Origin: Planctomycetota bacterium
GTDB taxonomy: Bacteria; Planctomycetota; Planctomycetia; Pirellulales; Lacipirellulaceae
Assembly (NCBI GenBank): GCA_029259915.1
Contig: JAJDED010000001.1
Location: forward strand, 49,241-113,240
DNA length: 64,000 nucleotides
Direction: 5' to 3'
The notes beneath the pieces were generated by a model, which saw only the letters and a program-made list of their open reading frames with translations, made no database searches and had not been told where the DNA came from. A program made the translations under genes and the position numbers. Shown here piece after piece: positions 1-8,136 of this stretch (positions are counted from its first letter, which is position 1; every line of letters begins with the position of its first letter).

Positions 1-457
1 TCACGAACCCAAACTGCCCCGGCAGGTGACCCATTTCTCCGCCGAAAGTTTCTGATTCGAGTGCCTGTCCCTGCGCATCGTAAGCCAAAACACGATAGTA
101 GTGCGTGTCGGCAACTAGCAAGTGCTGCGAAGCGCTGATCGACAGCCCTGACGGTCGCCCGTTTTTACTCATAGGAGTTTTCCAACTGCGCAAGTATCGC
201 CCATCGGCATCGAACACCTGGATTCGAGCGGTCATGTCGACAATGTAAAGGTGGTCTTCCGCATCAATGGCAATCGCCCGGGGTTTTTGAAAACGCCCCG
301 GGGTAATCCCCTGTTGCCCCCACACGAGATCCATGGAGTATTGCTCCGAACTCCGATTTGTGCATCCCGGGCAAAGCGCCACCACGCAAAGGCAGACCAC
401 CCGCAGAACCAAGCCCCGAGTTGGGGAGAAGCAATTTTTTTTGCGAGTGTTTGGCAT
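1..457 (-). CDS. NHL-repeat lipoprotein, 3' part beyond the left edge
   Basis: Reading the minus strand from an ATG at 457 gives an open frame that runs off the left edge, so only the first 152 residues are visible. Residues 15-32 form a hydrophobic export segment ending in a cysteine (LCPGC), an imperfect lipobox that suggests a lipid-anchored exported protein. The mature part reads WGQQGITPGRFQKPRAIAID, then DHLYIVDM, IQVFDADGRYLRSW and LLVADTHYYRVLAYD. This is the repeating pattern of NHL/6-bladed beta-propeller proteins. Such propellers usually serve binding or scaffold roles, and the ligand cannot be told here. No strong ribosome binding site is seen before the ATG. It is divergent from the Sua5 fusion gene. 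Confidence 0.7.
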   Translation of the reverse strand, partial: MPNTRKKNCFSPTRGLVLRVVCLCVVALCPGCTNRSSEQYSMDLVWGQQGITPGRFQKPRAIAIDAEDHLYIVDMTARIQVFDADGRYLRSWKTPMSKNGRPSGLSISASQHLLVADTHYYRVLAYDAQGQALESETFGGEMGHLPGQFGFV

Positions 458-725
458 ATCAGGCTATAGAAATGATCCTTGGGAATTCGTTATTCGTTAT
501 TGGGCATTCGGCCAGCTTGACCGGGGGAAGTTGAAAAAGGTATATTGCGGGTTCTGGTTTTCCCCGCTGGGGCCTGAAATTGGAAATTGCTTCTTGTACG
601 GAAACATCATAGCTGTTGCGGTCCGTCTCGTGCATAACTTTGGGGCGGTGCTGAACTATTTTTGTCGCGGCTGTGTTCTGAATTTTGCCCGCTGAGACGT
701 AGCGGGCAACCCCAAGCTGTTGCCT

Positions 726-1844
726 ATGCCGCCGATCGTCATCGACTTACGTAAAACCGACGATAGTCGCGATGTGGTCCATCGTGCTGTCCAGACCCTG
801 GCCGAAGGCCAGCTGGTGGTGTTTCCGACAGAAACCGTTTACGGGGTAGGTGCAAGCGCCCGCAGCGCCGAAGCCGTAAAACGTCTGTTTGAAGCCAAGG
901 GACGCGACGCCTCTGCACCTTTGGCATTGGCGATCAAAAGCGCCGAGGAAGCGCTCGACTATGTCCCTTCCTTGGGGCGGATGGCCGAGCGACTTGCGCG
1001 ACGGTGTTGGCCGGGACCTGTAACCTTGGTTGTTGAATATCAAGCAGACCAAGGTTTGATAAGTCAGCTGCCCGAGACAGTCCGGCAGGCAGTGGCTCCT
1101 AATGGCACTTTGGGATTTAGGGTGCCTGCTCACGACGCGCTGTTAGACGTTCTGAAGATGCTCGCCGGACCGATTGCCCTGACAAGTGCGAACCGCTCTG
1201 GCGAACCGGCGGCTGTCAACGCGCAACAAGCCATCGACAGTCTGGGCGAACATGTGGGACTAGTGATCGACGATGGACCAAGTCGATATGGCCAACCTTC
1301 GACTGTTGTTCAAGCCAAAGACCACCAATGCCTTCGCGAAGGCGTTTTGAATCAAGCAGCAATCGATCGGCTCTCGAGTATGATTATTCTTTTGGTATGC
1401 ACGGGAAACACGTGTCGCAGCCCGATGGCAGAGGCTTTGACGCGAAAATTGGTGGCAGAAAAACTAGGATGTCCTGAGCAAGAATTGGAGCAGCGCGGAA
1501 TTATTGTCGCTTCGGCTGGCATTGCGGCGGTCCCCGGGTGCGGACCCAGCAGAGAGGCGGTCGTGGCCATGAAGGAAAAACAGCTCGATATCCTGAAACA
1601 CGTGTCCCAACCGTTGACCGACAAACTGGTCCGGCACGCAGATGTTATGTTCACCATGACCGGAAGCCATCGCCAGGCGATTCTACGCCGGTGGCCCGAT
1701 TCGGCGCAGAGACTTTTCACCCTGCGGCCCGACGGAGTGGACATTTCGGACCCCATTGGAGGTTCGTTGGCAGTGTACAAGGAATGTGCCGAACAGGTGG
1801 AAAATGCCCTGCGTATACGGGTTGAAGAACTCGATTTAACCTAA
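726..1844 (+). CDS. Sua5/YrdC threonylcarbamoyl-AMP synthase fused to a low-molecular-weight protein phosphatase
   Basis: This is a 372-residue two-domain protein. Residues about 10-200 are a YrdC/Sua5 domain (FPTETVYGVGA near residue 34, LTSANRSGEP near 155). In the family this domain makes threonylcarbamoyl-AMP from Thr, bicarbonate and ATP for the t6A37 tRNA modification. Residues 219-372 are a low-molecular-weight tyrosine/arginine phosphatase: the P-loop CTGNTCRS starts with the nucleophile Cys225, and the general-acid region DISDPIGG lies near the C-terminus. An internal ATG at 1380 begins the phosphatase domain but has no ribosome binding site, so one continuous protein is likely. The start is uncertain: an in-frame TTG lies 6 bases upstream and neither has a clear Shine-Dalgarno. 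rpiB follows, an order also known from the Bacillus ywlC-ywlE-ywlF region, where the two activities are separate genes. Confidence 0.9.
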   Translation: MPPIVIDLRKTDDSRDVVHRAVQTLAEGQLVVFPTETVYGVGASARSAEAVKRLFEAKGRDASAPLALAIKSAEEALDYVPSLGRMAERLARRCWPGPVTLVVEYQADQGLISQLPETVRQAVAPNGTLGFRVPAHDALLDVLKMLAGPIALTSANRSGEPAAVNAQQAIDSLGEHVGLVIDDGPSRYGQPSTVVQAKDHQCLREGVLNQAAIDRLSSMIILLVCTGNTCRSPMAEALTRKLVAEKLGCPEQELEQRGIIVASAGIAAVPGCGPSREAVVAMKEKQLDILKHVSQPLTDKLVRHADVMFTMTGSHRQAILRRWPDSAQRLFTLRPDGVDISDPIGGSLAVYKECAEQVENALRIRVEELDLT

Positions 1845-1935
1845 TTCCTGGAAAGCAGTTGCGGCCTCGCACGCAATGTTGCAAGATAAAGGTCCTGACA
1901 ACGGAACTGAGAACTTCAAGAAAGGTTTTTTAAGC

Positions 1936-2406
1936 ATGCGAGTCGCGATCGGAAGTGATCATCGGGGATTCCACCTCAAAGAAAAACTCGCCACATTACT
2001 GCGTGCAAAGGGGTTTGAAGTCGAAGATGAAGGCACCACAGCCAACGAGTCGGTCGACTACCCCGATTACGCGGTTCTTGTCGCGAAAAAAGTCAGCGAA
2101 GGGAGTGTCGATCGGGGGATTCTCGTCTGTGGAACCGGCATCGGAATGGCGATTACCGCCAACAAATTTCCAGGCGTCCGGGCGGCTCCTTGCACCGATG
2201 AAATCACGGCAGAAATCAGCCGCCGACACAACGACCTCAACGTACTCTGTCTACCGGCAGACATCCTGAGTCCCCGTATTTTGGAGCGGATGGTAGACGT
2301 CTGGATGGTAACCGAATTCGAAGGAGGGCGCCACTCCCGGCGGGTCAAAAAAATCCATGACCTGGAGAAAAGAAACTGCAAACCCGAAGAATCATCGGGA
2401 AGTTGA
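1936..2406 (+). CDS. rpiB: Ribose-5-phosphate isomerase B
   Basis: RpiB interconverts ribose-5-phosphate and ribulose-5-phosphate in the cytosolic pentose phosphate pathway. The protein has 156 residues, normal for the family, starting MRVAIGSDHRGFHLKE. This contains the N-terminal GSDHxG substrate loop. VCGTGIGM near residue 66 carries the catalytic Cys and the glycine-rich phosphate loop, and RAAPCTDEITAEISRRHND is the conserved helix region. I prefer the ATG at 1936 over an in-frame ATG at 1876, because family similarity begins there. A weak GAAAGG precedes it. The gene lies about 90 bases after the Sua5-phosphatase fusion and probably shares its transcript. Its last 15 bases overlap the 3' end of the convergent kinase gene. 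Confidence 0.93.
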   Translation: MRVAIGSDHRGFHLKEKLATLLRAKGFEVEDEGTTANESVDYPDYAVLVAKKVSEGSVDRGILVCGTGIGMAITANKFPGVRAAPCTDEITAEISRRHNDLNVLCLPADILSPRILERMVDVWMVTEFEGGRHSRRVKKIHDLEKRNCKPEESSGS

Positions 2407-3879
2407 CGATTCCCCGCGTGCTTTTTGCATTACTTTGAGAATCGCCAGACGCAGGTCGCGCGATTTCACTGGCATTTGAAGGACTCCTCGTCGGGAGTTT
2501 GCCTGAACTAGTTTCTGCCATTGTGATTGTTGGTCGCCCAACAACAGCACTACGGGAAGCTCTTTGGTGGCTCCCTCCTCGCCAAGTCGATTGAACGCAT
2601 CCACGGCATCTTGTCCCAAGTGTCCGGAGCTGAGCAGCACCACATCGGCGGTTCGGTTGTTCTCGTAAAACCGCTGAAAGAGTCGTTCGGTATCTCCCGT
2701 GACCAGCACTCGATAGCCGCGCTTTTTGAACATCTCGCGAAAGAGATTCTGCATCTTGGTCTCCGATTCGACAACCATCAATTTGATGGGTTGTCCCTCG
2801 GAGTCGTGGCCTTCCATGGGGCCCGATTGCACCGGAGTATCTGTCGCCCCTTCGCGCTGGTCCTTCACGCGCTTCATCGCAAGCTGCAAATCGGTCAACA
2901 TCTCGGCAGGGGTTTGGAACCTTCTATCCGGGTCAAATTCGAGAGCTTTGTTGACAATCCGCACGATTGCCAGGGGAAGCTTGGGGGCTATCCCAACAAT
3001 TGGGGGAATCTCTTGATAGCGCGACTTACTCAGCCGCTGAACTCGATCGCGAGTTTCTGCCAATGCCGGTTGACCACACAGCATTTGGTAAAAGATCGAC
3101 CCGACAAAGAAGATATCGCTGCGGGTGTCGTCCTTGCGTACATTGGTTGCCCGTTCTAATCCGGCATAGTCGATCGTGCGTGGGTTGGCGCCGTCTCCCC
3201 CGTCCGCCTCAGAAACGCCCAGCCCTGCCAAACCAAAATCGACAAGCTTGGCCTGTCCATCACTGGAGACGATGACATTAGACATTTTGAGGTCGCGATG
3301 CGTCACACCCTTTTGAAACGCGTAGCTTAAACCCGCCAACATATCCGCCACGATTCTCGACGCATCGAGCGGGTCGAACTTTCCTCGCACTTTGTAAAAA
3401 TCACGCAGATTATGTCCCTCGACAAAATCCATCACGATGTAGTTCATCATTCCCTTGCTGACCACTTCGTGAATGGCCACGATATTGGGATGCTTTAGAT
3501 CCCTCCCGAGTTCGCCTTCCCGGCGGAAGAGTTCCGCTTCCTTGGGTTTTTCGCTCATCCTTTTGCGTAGCACCTTGATCGCGAAAAGTTCGTTCGTCAC
3601 GCGATGCGTGGCACGATAGACACGCGCAAACGTACCGGCTCCAACCAGATAGAGCACTTTGTAATCGCCGTAGAAGAATCCGTTTCGGAACCCCTGATTC
3701 AGCCTATCGAGCTGATAGTTGGTCAGCAGGCCTCGGCGCAATAAGAGTTGGCATAACTGCGAATAATCGGCGTTGCGTGTCCCGAGCTCTCCCCAGACCG
3801 TACGTAGATCCGACTCGGTGACTACGTTGACATCCAGCGCGCGTTGGGCCAGCTTTTCTGCGGTTAATTCAGTGGCCAT
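2392..3879 (-). CDS. Serine/threonine protein kinase with C-terminal degenerate receiver-like domain
   Basis: A 495-residue protein with no membrane segment, so probably cytoplasmic. Residues 1-70 are a helical N-terminal region. Residues about 74-345 are a Hanks-type kinase domain with a glycine loop (VGAGTFARVY), the ATP-binding Lys in FAIKVL, the catalytic HRDLKMSN and the metal-binding DFG (VDFGLAGLG). After a linker, residues about 368-485 (IKLMVVESETKMQNLFREMF to the end) resemble a CheY-like receiver fold. The usual phospho-acceptor position reads VVLLSSG, with no Asp, so phosphorelay chemistry is unlikely and the domain may serve binding. Planctomycetes carry many such kinases; the substrate is unknown. 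It converges on rpiB with a 15-base overlap of the 3' ends. Confidence 0.88.
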   Translation of the reverse strand: MATELTAEKLAQRALDVNVVTESDLRTVWGELGTRNADYSQLCQLLLRRGLLTNYQLDRLNQGFRNGFFYGDYKVLYLVGAGTFARVYRATHRVTNELFAIKVLRKRMSEKPKEAELFRREGELGRDLKHPNIVAIHEVVSKGMMNYIVMDFVEGHNLRDFYKVRGKFDPLDASRIVADMLAGLSYAFQKGVTHRDLKMSNVIVSSDGQAKLVDFGLAGLGVSEADGGDGANPRTIDYAGLERATNVRKDDTRSDIFFVGSIFYQMLCGQPALAETRDRVQRLSKSRYQEIPPIVGIAPKLPLAIVRIVNKALEFDPDRRFQTPAEMLTDLQLAMKRVKDQREGATDTPVQSGPMEGHDSEGQPIKLMVVESETKMQNLFREMFKKRGYRVLVTGDTERLFQRFYENNRTADVVLLSSGHLGQDAVDAFNRLGEEGATKELPVVLLLGDQQSQWQKLVQANSRRGVLQMPVKSRDLRLAILKVMQKARGESSTSR

Positions 3880-4239
3880 AGCGCACGATCGCCTACGTTC
3901 GTCGGCTGGTTGCCTCTCAATATGCCCGCTAATCAGAACGGATTCTCAACTCAACAGAATGATTCGCACACTCCACCACGCGAGGCAGGGGCAAACCGCG
4001 TCGGATTGGCTGAGTCCCTCCACCGGTCATTTTATTGCGGAAGGTTTATAACGTACATACAAAACCTTGCGGATCGTACAAAATTCAGCCGATTGGGCCG
4101 CGATTTCCTGGTTCTGTTCGACGTTATCGTAATAAACCTCGCAGGAAAAATTCTTCGGTAGTTTCTCTAATTCCTTACCTGCAGCACATTACCCAAGGTG
4201 CTCGAAAACCGTCACCCGGCATAAATTCGCTCCAAATGC
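3880..4239. other. Intergenic region, 360 bases
   Basis: This stretch separates the kinase gene from the small gene upstream of it, both on the minus strand. It must hold the kinase promoter if the two are not cotranscribed. I see no convincing paired -35/-10 elements, no good hairpin and no coding frame with a ribosome binding site. Confidence 0.5.
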
Positions 4240-4524
4240 TTACTCGGGCTCGTCAAGTTTAAGCCGATAATCGTCACGCTCTCGCCGAGTCGCCTCGAGG
4301 TCGAACATCAGGTATTTCATATCGAGACGCAACTGGCTGAGGGCATCTTGAACAAGCGTTAAAATGCGCCGGCGCCTTTTGGTACTCTCGATCACAGCAT
4401 CAACCAGCGGAGCAAGTTGAGCACTATATTCAGGGGGAATGGAGTTCAAAGCCACCGCCAACTTTTGCAGGTCGGCGGGTATTTGCTCGGGGGTAGCGAT
4501 AGTTGTCTCAGGGGTGTTCTTCAT
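4240..4524 (-). CDS. Small charged helical protein of unknown function
   Basis: A 94-residue protein starting MKNTPETTIATPEQIPADLQ. The ATG at 4524 was chosen because a strong AAGGAG sits about 7 bases upstream; a longer in-frame opening to 4641 has no such site. The middle and C-terminal parts are predicted helical and highly charged (VIESTKRRRRILTLVQDAL, then LEATRRERDDYRLKLDEPE), suggesting a coiled coil. There is no signal peptide, membrane segment or metal motif. I do not recognise the family. A likely promoter lies just upstream. It precedes the kinase gene on the same strand, but with 360 bases between them. Confidence 0.6.
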   Translation of the reverse strand: MKNTPETTIATPEQIPADLQKLAVALNSIPPEYSAQLAPLVDAVIESTKRRRRILTLVQDALSQLRLDMKYLMFDLEATRRERDDYRLKLDEPE

Positions 4525-4616
4525 AATGCGTCTCCTTGGAACGTTGGTGAGTCGACGCGGTTTATTGCAGTGTTTGTGCCAAACCGAACCAAGCCCCAGA
4601 GGATCAGTCGCAACTA

Positions 4617-4646
4617 ATTGTAATGTAAAGACTTGCATCAATTCAA
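4617..4646 (-). promoter_or_regulatory. Candidate sigma-70 promoter for the small helical protein
   Basis: On the minus strand a -35-like TTGAAT (4641-4646) and a -10-like TACAAT (4617-4622) are separated by 18 bases. This would give a leader of about 85 bases before the ATG at 4524. Confidence 0.4.
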
Positions 4647-4929
4647 CTGTTCGTATCCTGTGGGTCCTCCATTCGAGTGGATGTTGATCAGACGCACCGT
4701 ACTGAACTGGCTACACGTCCGAAATACTGTTATAAGCACCACTTACAGCGTTATCTAGCTATTTTAGAGTACGTTGCCAAAAAGCAACTCTGGGGTTCCT
4801 GCAGAGTTGCGCCAAGTCGCCATTTACTTCATAAGCCGGGGCAGCCTCACAGTATCCAAGGCAGATGCGGCAACTGGGGCCACCTCCGGACGAGCGGCCT
4901 TTTAGGGCCATTACCCCCATCTTACAGCA

Positions 4930-7704
4930 ATGCGACGACCTTGGCGACATTTTGGCACACAGTCTGGAACGCATTTCTCGGTGTCCGGATGCCGAAATGC
5001 TCTGCTGCTTTTATACGGGGGGGTTGTTTGGCAACTTCTTACACCGTTTGCGGTGGCCGAGGACACTCGGGGAATTTTCCCTCAACCCGCGACCACACAC
5101 CCAGCATTGGCCGACAATTTGGACGGCGGCCAGCCGAGGCTGCGTGCTTTGGAAAACAAGGTTCACTCCAGAATTGTTCAGCACAACATAGACCGTCAAA
5201 ATTTCCGCTTCGGAAAAGGTGCTGAACACATCCGGCTACACAGCCCACCAGGACATTCTGCCCCGCTGGCTTATGCTTTGCCCAAAGCACCGGTTATCCG
5301 TGAGTTTCGCGGAAATGTTTGGGTGCTTTGTAATCGTCCCGGAGTCCAACTCGCTGCGACCGTCGTATTGCCGCGTAGTGTCGATCCGTCGACAGGACTA
5401 CCCCATCAATTGTTAGTACGCGCTGGTGCCATGGGAAATGGAGGCAACTGGGAGCAACTGACGCTTACAAGTCTTCCCGAGGCGCTAGCAAACATGGCAC
5501 GTGTCGCCCGAGCTCAGCACGGGAAGAGCATTGACGAACGCGAAGCTTACGTGACCCAGTTAGTCGTTCTCACTCCCGGAGGCGTGGGGCCGACCGAATT
5601 GTTTGTCGATCGACTGGAAGTCTTTGGCGTCTTGGCCCTACCGCAGTCCAATCCGAATCTCAATGGAACGGGCGAAAATCCCCAATTGGCTTCGCGTTCT
5701 GGATCTTCGACACAACAACAGTTTTTGAAACGTGCCGCTCCCAAAGTACCCCGCATCATCCGCTGGCAAGGCGAACCGTTTGAACTGCTTGCCGAATTGG
5801 GTTTTCAAGCCATCGGGATGAGTCGCCTTCCCTCGCCTCTTGAATTGCAAAGAGCCCAGCAAGTGGGGCTCTCCGTCGTCTGTCCGCCACCCTCCGCTCG
5901 AGAACTATCCGAATCGGGAATTGCTGAAGAACTCGCTTCTGTGCTGACCTGGGACTTGGGAGAACTACTTTCCGCCGACGATCTGGAACAAACGGCGCGC
6001 TGGCAACAGCTGATCAAGCGATACGACGAAAATCCCAACCGAAGGACTCTGCTCGTTCCGCGTCTGTATACCCGCGAAGCGAGCCGACTTGCCGACCTCT
6101 TGCTGCTCGACCGTTCCGCATTAGGCACAAGTCTTACGTTGCGAGACTATGCCACGTGGTTGTCGCATCAAAGCCGTTTGGTCCGCCCCGGCACACCCAT
6201 CTGGACCCGCATTGAAACCGAGTTGAATCCCAGGCAAACCTTGCAAATGAGTGCGCTGTCGGGCAAACCCAACATGAGTTTGCCGGCGTCTTACCCGCAG
6301 TTGTCCACGCTGATTTCAGCCTCCCTTGGTGTAAAAACGAGCGGACTCTATTTCGAATCGCATTCGTCACTAGCCAAACCCGATCCAGGCACCCGGCGGC
6401 GCGCCCAAATACTTGAGCTCACCAACCTGCGACTGGGATTGATCGAACCTTGGTTAGCATCGGGCAAACTCCTGGCTAGCGCGCGTTCCAACCATTCGAA
6501 ACTCTCCGCTTTGGTCATGCAGGCAGAACGCACCCACTTGCTAATTCCTATCCGTTGGGAAAATAGCCTGCTATCGGTCACTGCTGCCCAGCCTTCTGGT
6601 CCTCTCTCTTTTGTGGTTCCCGGTGCTGCGGAATCGTCTGAAGCGTATCTGCTCACACTCGGCGGTCCCCAGCGACTACGTCATCAGCGCGTTACCGGTG
6701 GAGTTCGTATTTCTCTCGATCGATTACCGCTCGACGGTATGGTGATGCTGACTGACGATCCTCAGGCCTTTTCCCAAGTTGCGCGCTATCTGAGACAGTG
6801 TGCCCCGCGTGCAGCACGTCTTCGCAGAGATCTCGGTTCGACAAAAATTGTCAAATCGTCCGCTGCCTATGCCGCGGTTCCCAGTTCAAGTGAAATTCAC
6901 AAAGAACTCCAACCAACACTCGATCGGGCTCGACAGATGCTTGCCGCTTGCGACCAATCCTTGGCAAACAGGGATTTTGATCAGGCTTATCAACAGGCCG
7001 ATCAAATCGAGCAGATCCTGGCAGCGAGCGATTTTCTCTTGTGGAGTCAGACAACCGGCGGACGGTCGGTTGCAGAGAATCCTCTGGTTTTTAATCTCGA
7101 TAGTTTGCCTGACTTCGCGAAAAGTGAATCCCAGTTCGCCAACTTTCAGGCAGGCGAAAACTTGCTTGGGCAAGGAGGATTTGAAAACCTCTCCGAACTG
7201 TTGCACAGCGGCTGGCGTCACCGACAACTACCGCTCGATGGAATTGCGACTTCTGTAAGTTTGTCCCCAGACGCTCCGCATTCGGGTTCCTTCTGTTTAG
7301 AACTTCAGGCCCACCCGCGAATTCCTGAAGAGAGCACCGACGTCGTGGTACCGGCCTCCCCTGTGTGGATTGTTTCCCCAACCGTGAAAGTGAAAGCTGG
7401 AGATGTGCTGGAAATTTCTGGGCAAGTGCGCGTGCCGGAAGAAATCCTCGGTTCCGTCGATGGCCTGCAAATCATTGATTCGCTAGGCGGGCCTGAGCTG
7501 GCGGTTCGCATCAAACAAGCCCCCTCCTGGCAACCCTTCCGAATGCTACGGGCTGCTCCGAGCGACGCGGACGTATCGCTCACGATCGCACTTTCAGGAT
7601 TGGGCACCGCACTAGTCGATGACGTAGCGATCCGAGTATTTCGGCCCAACTCTGCAAGCGTAGCCAATCGCAACGGGCAACCTGCGCAAGCAGCAGCGCG
7701 CTAA
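4930..7704 (+). CDS. Large secreted protein of unknown function with C-terminal beta-sandwich-like region
   Basis: A 924-residue protein. After a basic N-terminus, a hydrophobic stretch (ALLLLYGGVVWQLLTPFAVA) followed by ED looks like a Sec signal peptide cleaved near residue 44. Residues 100-230 contain a beta-rich segment (REFRGNVWVLCNRPGVQLAA) with features of a concanavalin/LamG-like fold. The centre (about 270-620) has alternating helices and strands reminiscent of a TIM barrel (FELLAELGFQAIGMSR, QRAQQVGLSVVCPPP), but no catalytic motif is evident. Residues 740-905 resemble a carbohydrate-binding jelly roll (SGSFCLELQAHP, VKVKAGDVLEISGQVRVP, ALVDDVAIRVF). The role may be glycan binding or hydrolysis at the cell surface. 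No lipobox or PEP-CTERM tail is present, and the start codon has no clear ribosome binding site. Confidence 0.6.
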   Translation: MRRPWRHFGTQSGTHFSVSGCRNALLLLYGGVVWQLLTPFAVAEDTRGIFPQPATTHPALADNLDGGQPRLRALENKVHSRIVQHNIDRQNFRFGKGAEHIRLHSPPGHSAPLAYALPKAPVIREFRGNVWVLCNRPGVQLAATVVLPRSVDPSTGLPHQLLVRAGAMGNGGNWEQLTLTSLPEALANMARVARAQHGKSIDEREAYVTQLVVLTPGGVGPTELFVDRLEVFGVLALPQSNPNLNGTGENPQLASRSGSSTQQQFLKRAAPKVPRIIRWQGEPFELLAELGFQAIGMSRLPSPLELQRAQQVGLSVVCPPPSARELSESGIAEELASVLTWDLGELLSADDLEQTARWQQLIKRYDENPNRRTLLVPRLYTREASRLADLLLLDRSALGTSLTLRDYATWLSHQSRLVRPGTPIWTRIETELNPRQTLQMSALSGKPNMSLPASYPQLSTLISASLGVKTSGLYFESHSSLAKPDPGTRRRAQILELTNLRLGLIEPWLASGKLLASARSNHSKLSALVMQAERTHLLIPIRWENSLLSVTAAQPSGPLSFVVPGAAESSEAYLLTLGGPQRLRHQRVTGGVRISLDRLPLDGMVMLTDDPQAFSQVARYLRQCAPRAARLRRDLGSTKIVKSSAAYAAVPSSSEIHKELQPTLDRARQMLAACDQSLANRDFDQAYQQADQIEQILAASDFLLWSQTTGGRSVAENPLVFNLDSLPDFAKSESQFANFQAGENLLGQGGFENLSELLHSGWRHRQLPLDGIATSVSLSPDAPHSGSFCLELQAHPRIPEESTDVVVPASPVWIVSPTVKVKAGDVLEISGQVRVPEEILGSVDGLQIIDSLGGPELAVRIKQAPSWQPFRMLRAAPSDADVSLTIALSGLGTALVDDVAIRVFRPNSASVANRNGQPAQAAAR

Positions 7705-8136
7705 CTTGGGCGTATGAGCTGCCCAACAGCCAAAACTATCCGAATGATACCCATCTGGAGAGGGGTGTTATTTGTGTTAAGTATCTAACAAAAAACTTGA
7801 CTTCACATGGAAGCCTTCTCAGAATGGACCACATGAGGACATGATCGTACTCTACGCAAGACACCCATTTCTGAGTTGCTAATCAGAGACCGAAACATTC
7901 AGTAGTCCATGGCGACAGCTGCGTTGCAGTGAGTGCGTCATGGTTTTCTGGATATCTTTTTTTGCGCGCAAATAGCAAGAAGCTCATCATTCAGCGCAAT
8001 CCCTGCAACTCACATTCCTCCGGTGATGAAGCCTTTGCCCATTGGGGTGGGATTGGTTTCGACGCCTTTTTGTGTCCTTTTTTTCTTGAGACGTACCCGG
8101 TACGTACCTCGAAGCCAGCATCTAGGAGAACATTCC
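7705..8136 (+). promoter_or_regulatory. Long leader region of the haloperoxidase gene with a candidate promoter
   Basis: A 432-base gap. A candidate promoter has -35 TTGACT at 7797-7802 preceded by an A-tract, a 17-base spacer and -10 CAGAAT at 7820-7825. This would leave a leader of about 300 bases. Nothing else convincing is seen; a frame open upstream of 8137 lacks a start with a ribosome binding site. Confidence 0.35.

Noticed and set aside
333..695. Open frame of 120 codons on the plus strand near the left edge
   Set aside because: It lies opposite and just upstream of the NHL lipoprotein start, has no ribosome binding site, and its product has no recognisable features.
4677..5225. Open frame of 182 codons before the large secreted protein
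   Set aside because: It overlaps the N-terminal coding region of that protein in another frame, has an unlikely composition and no ribosome binding site.
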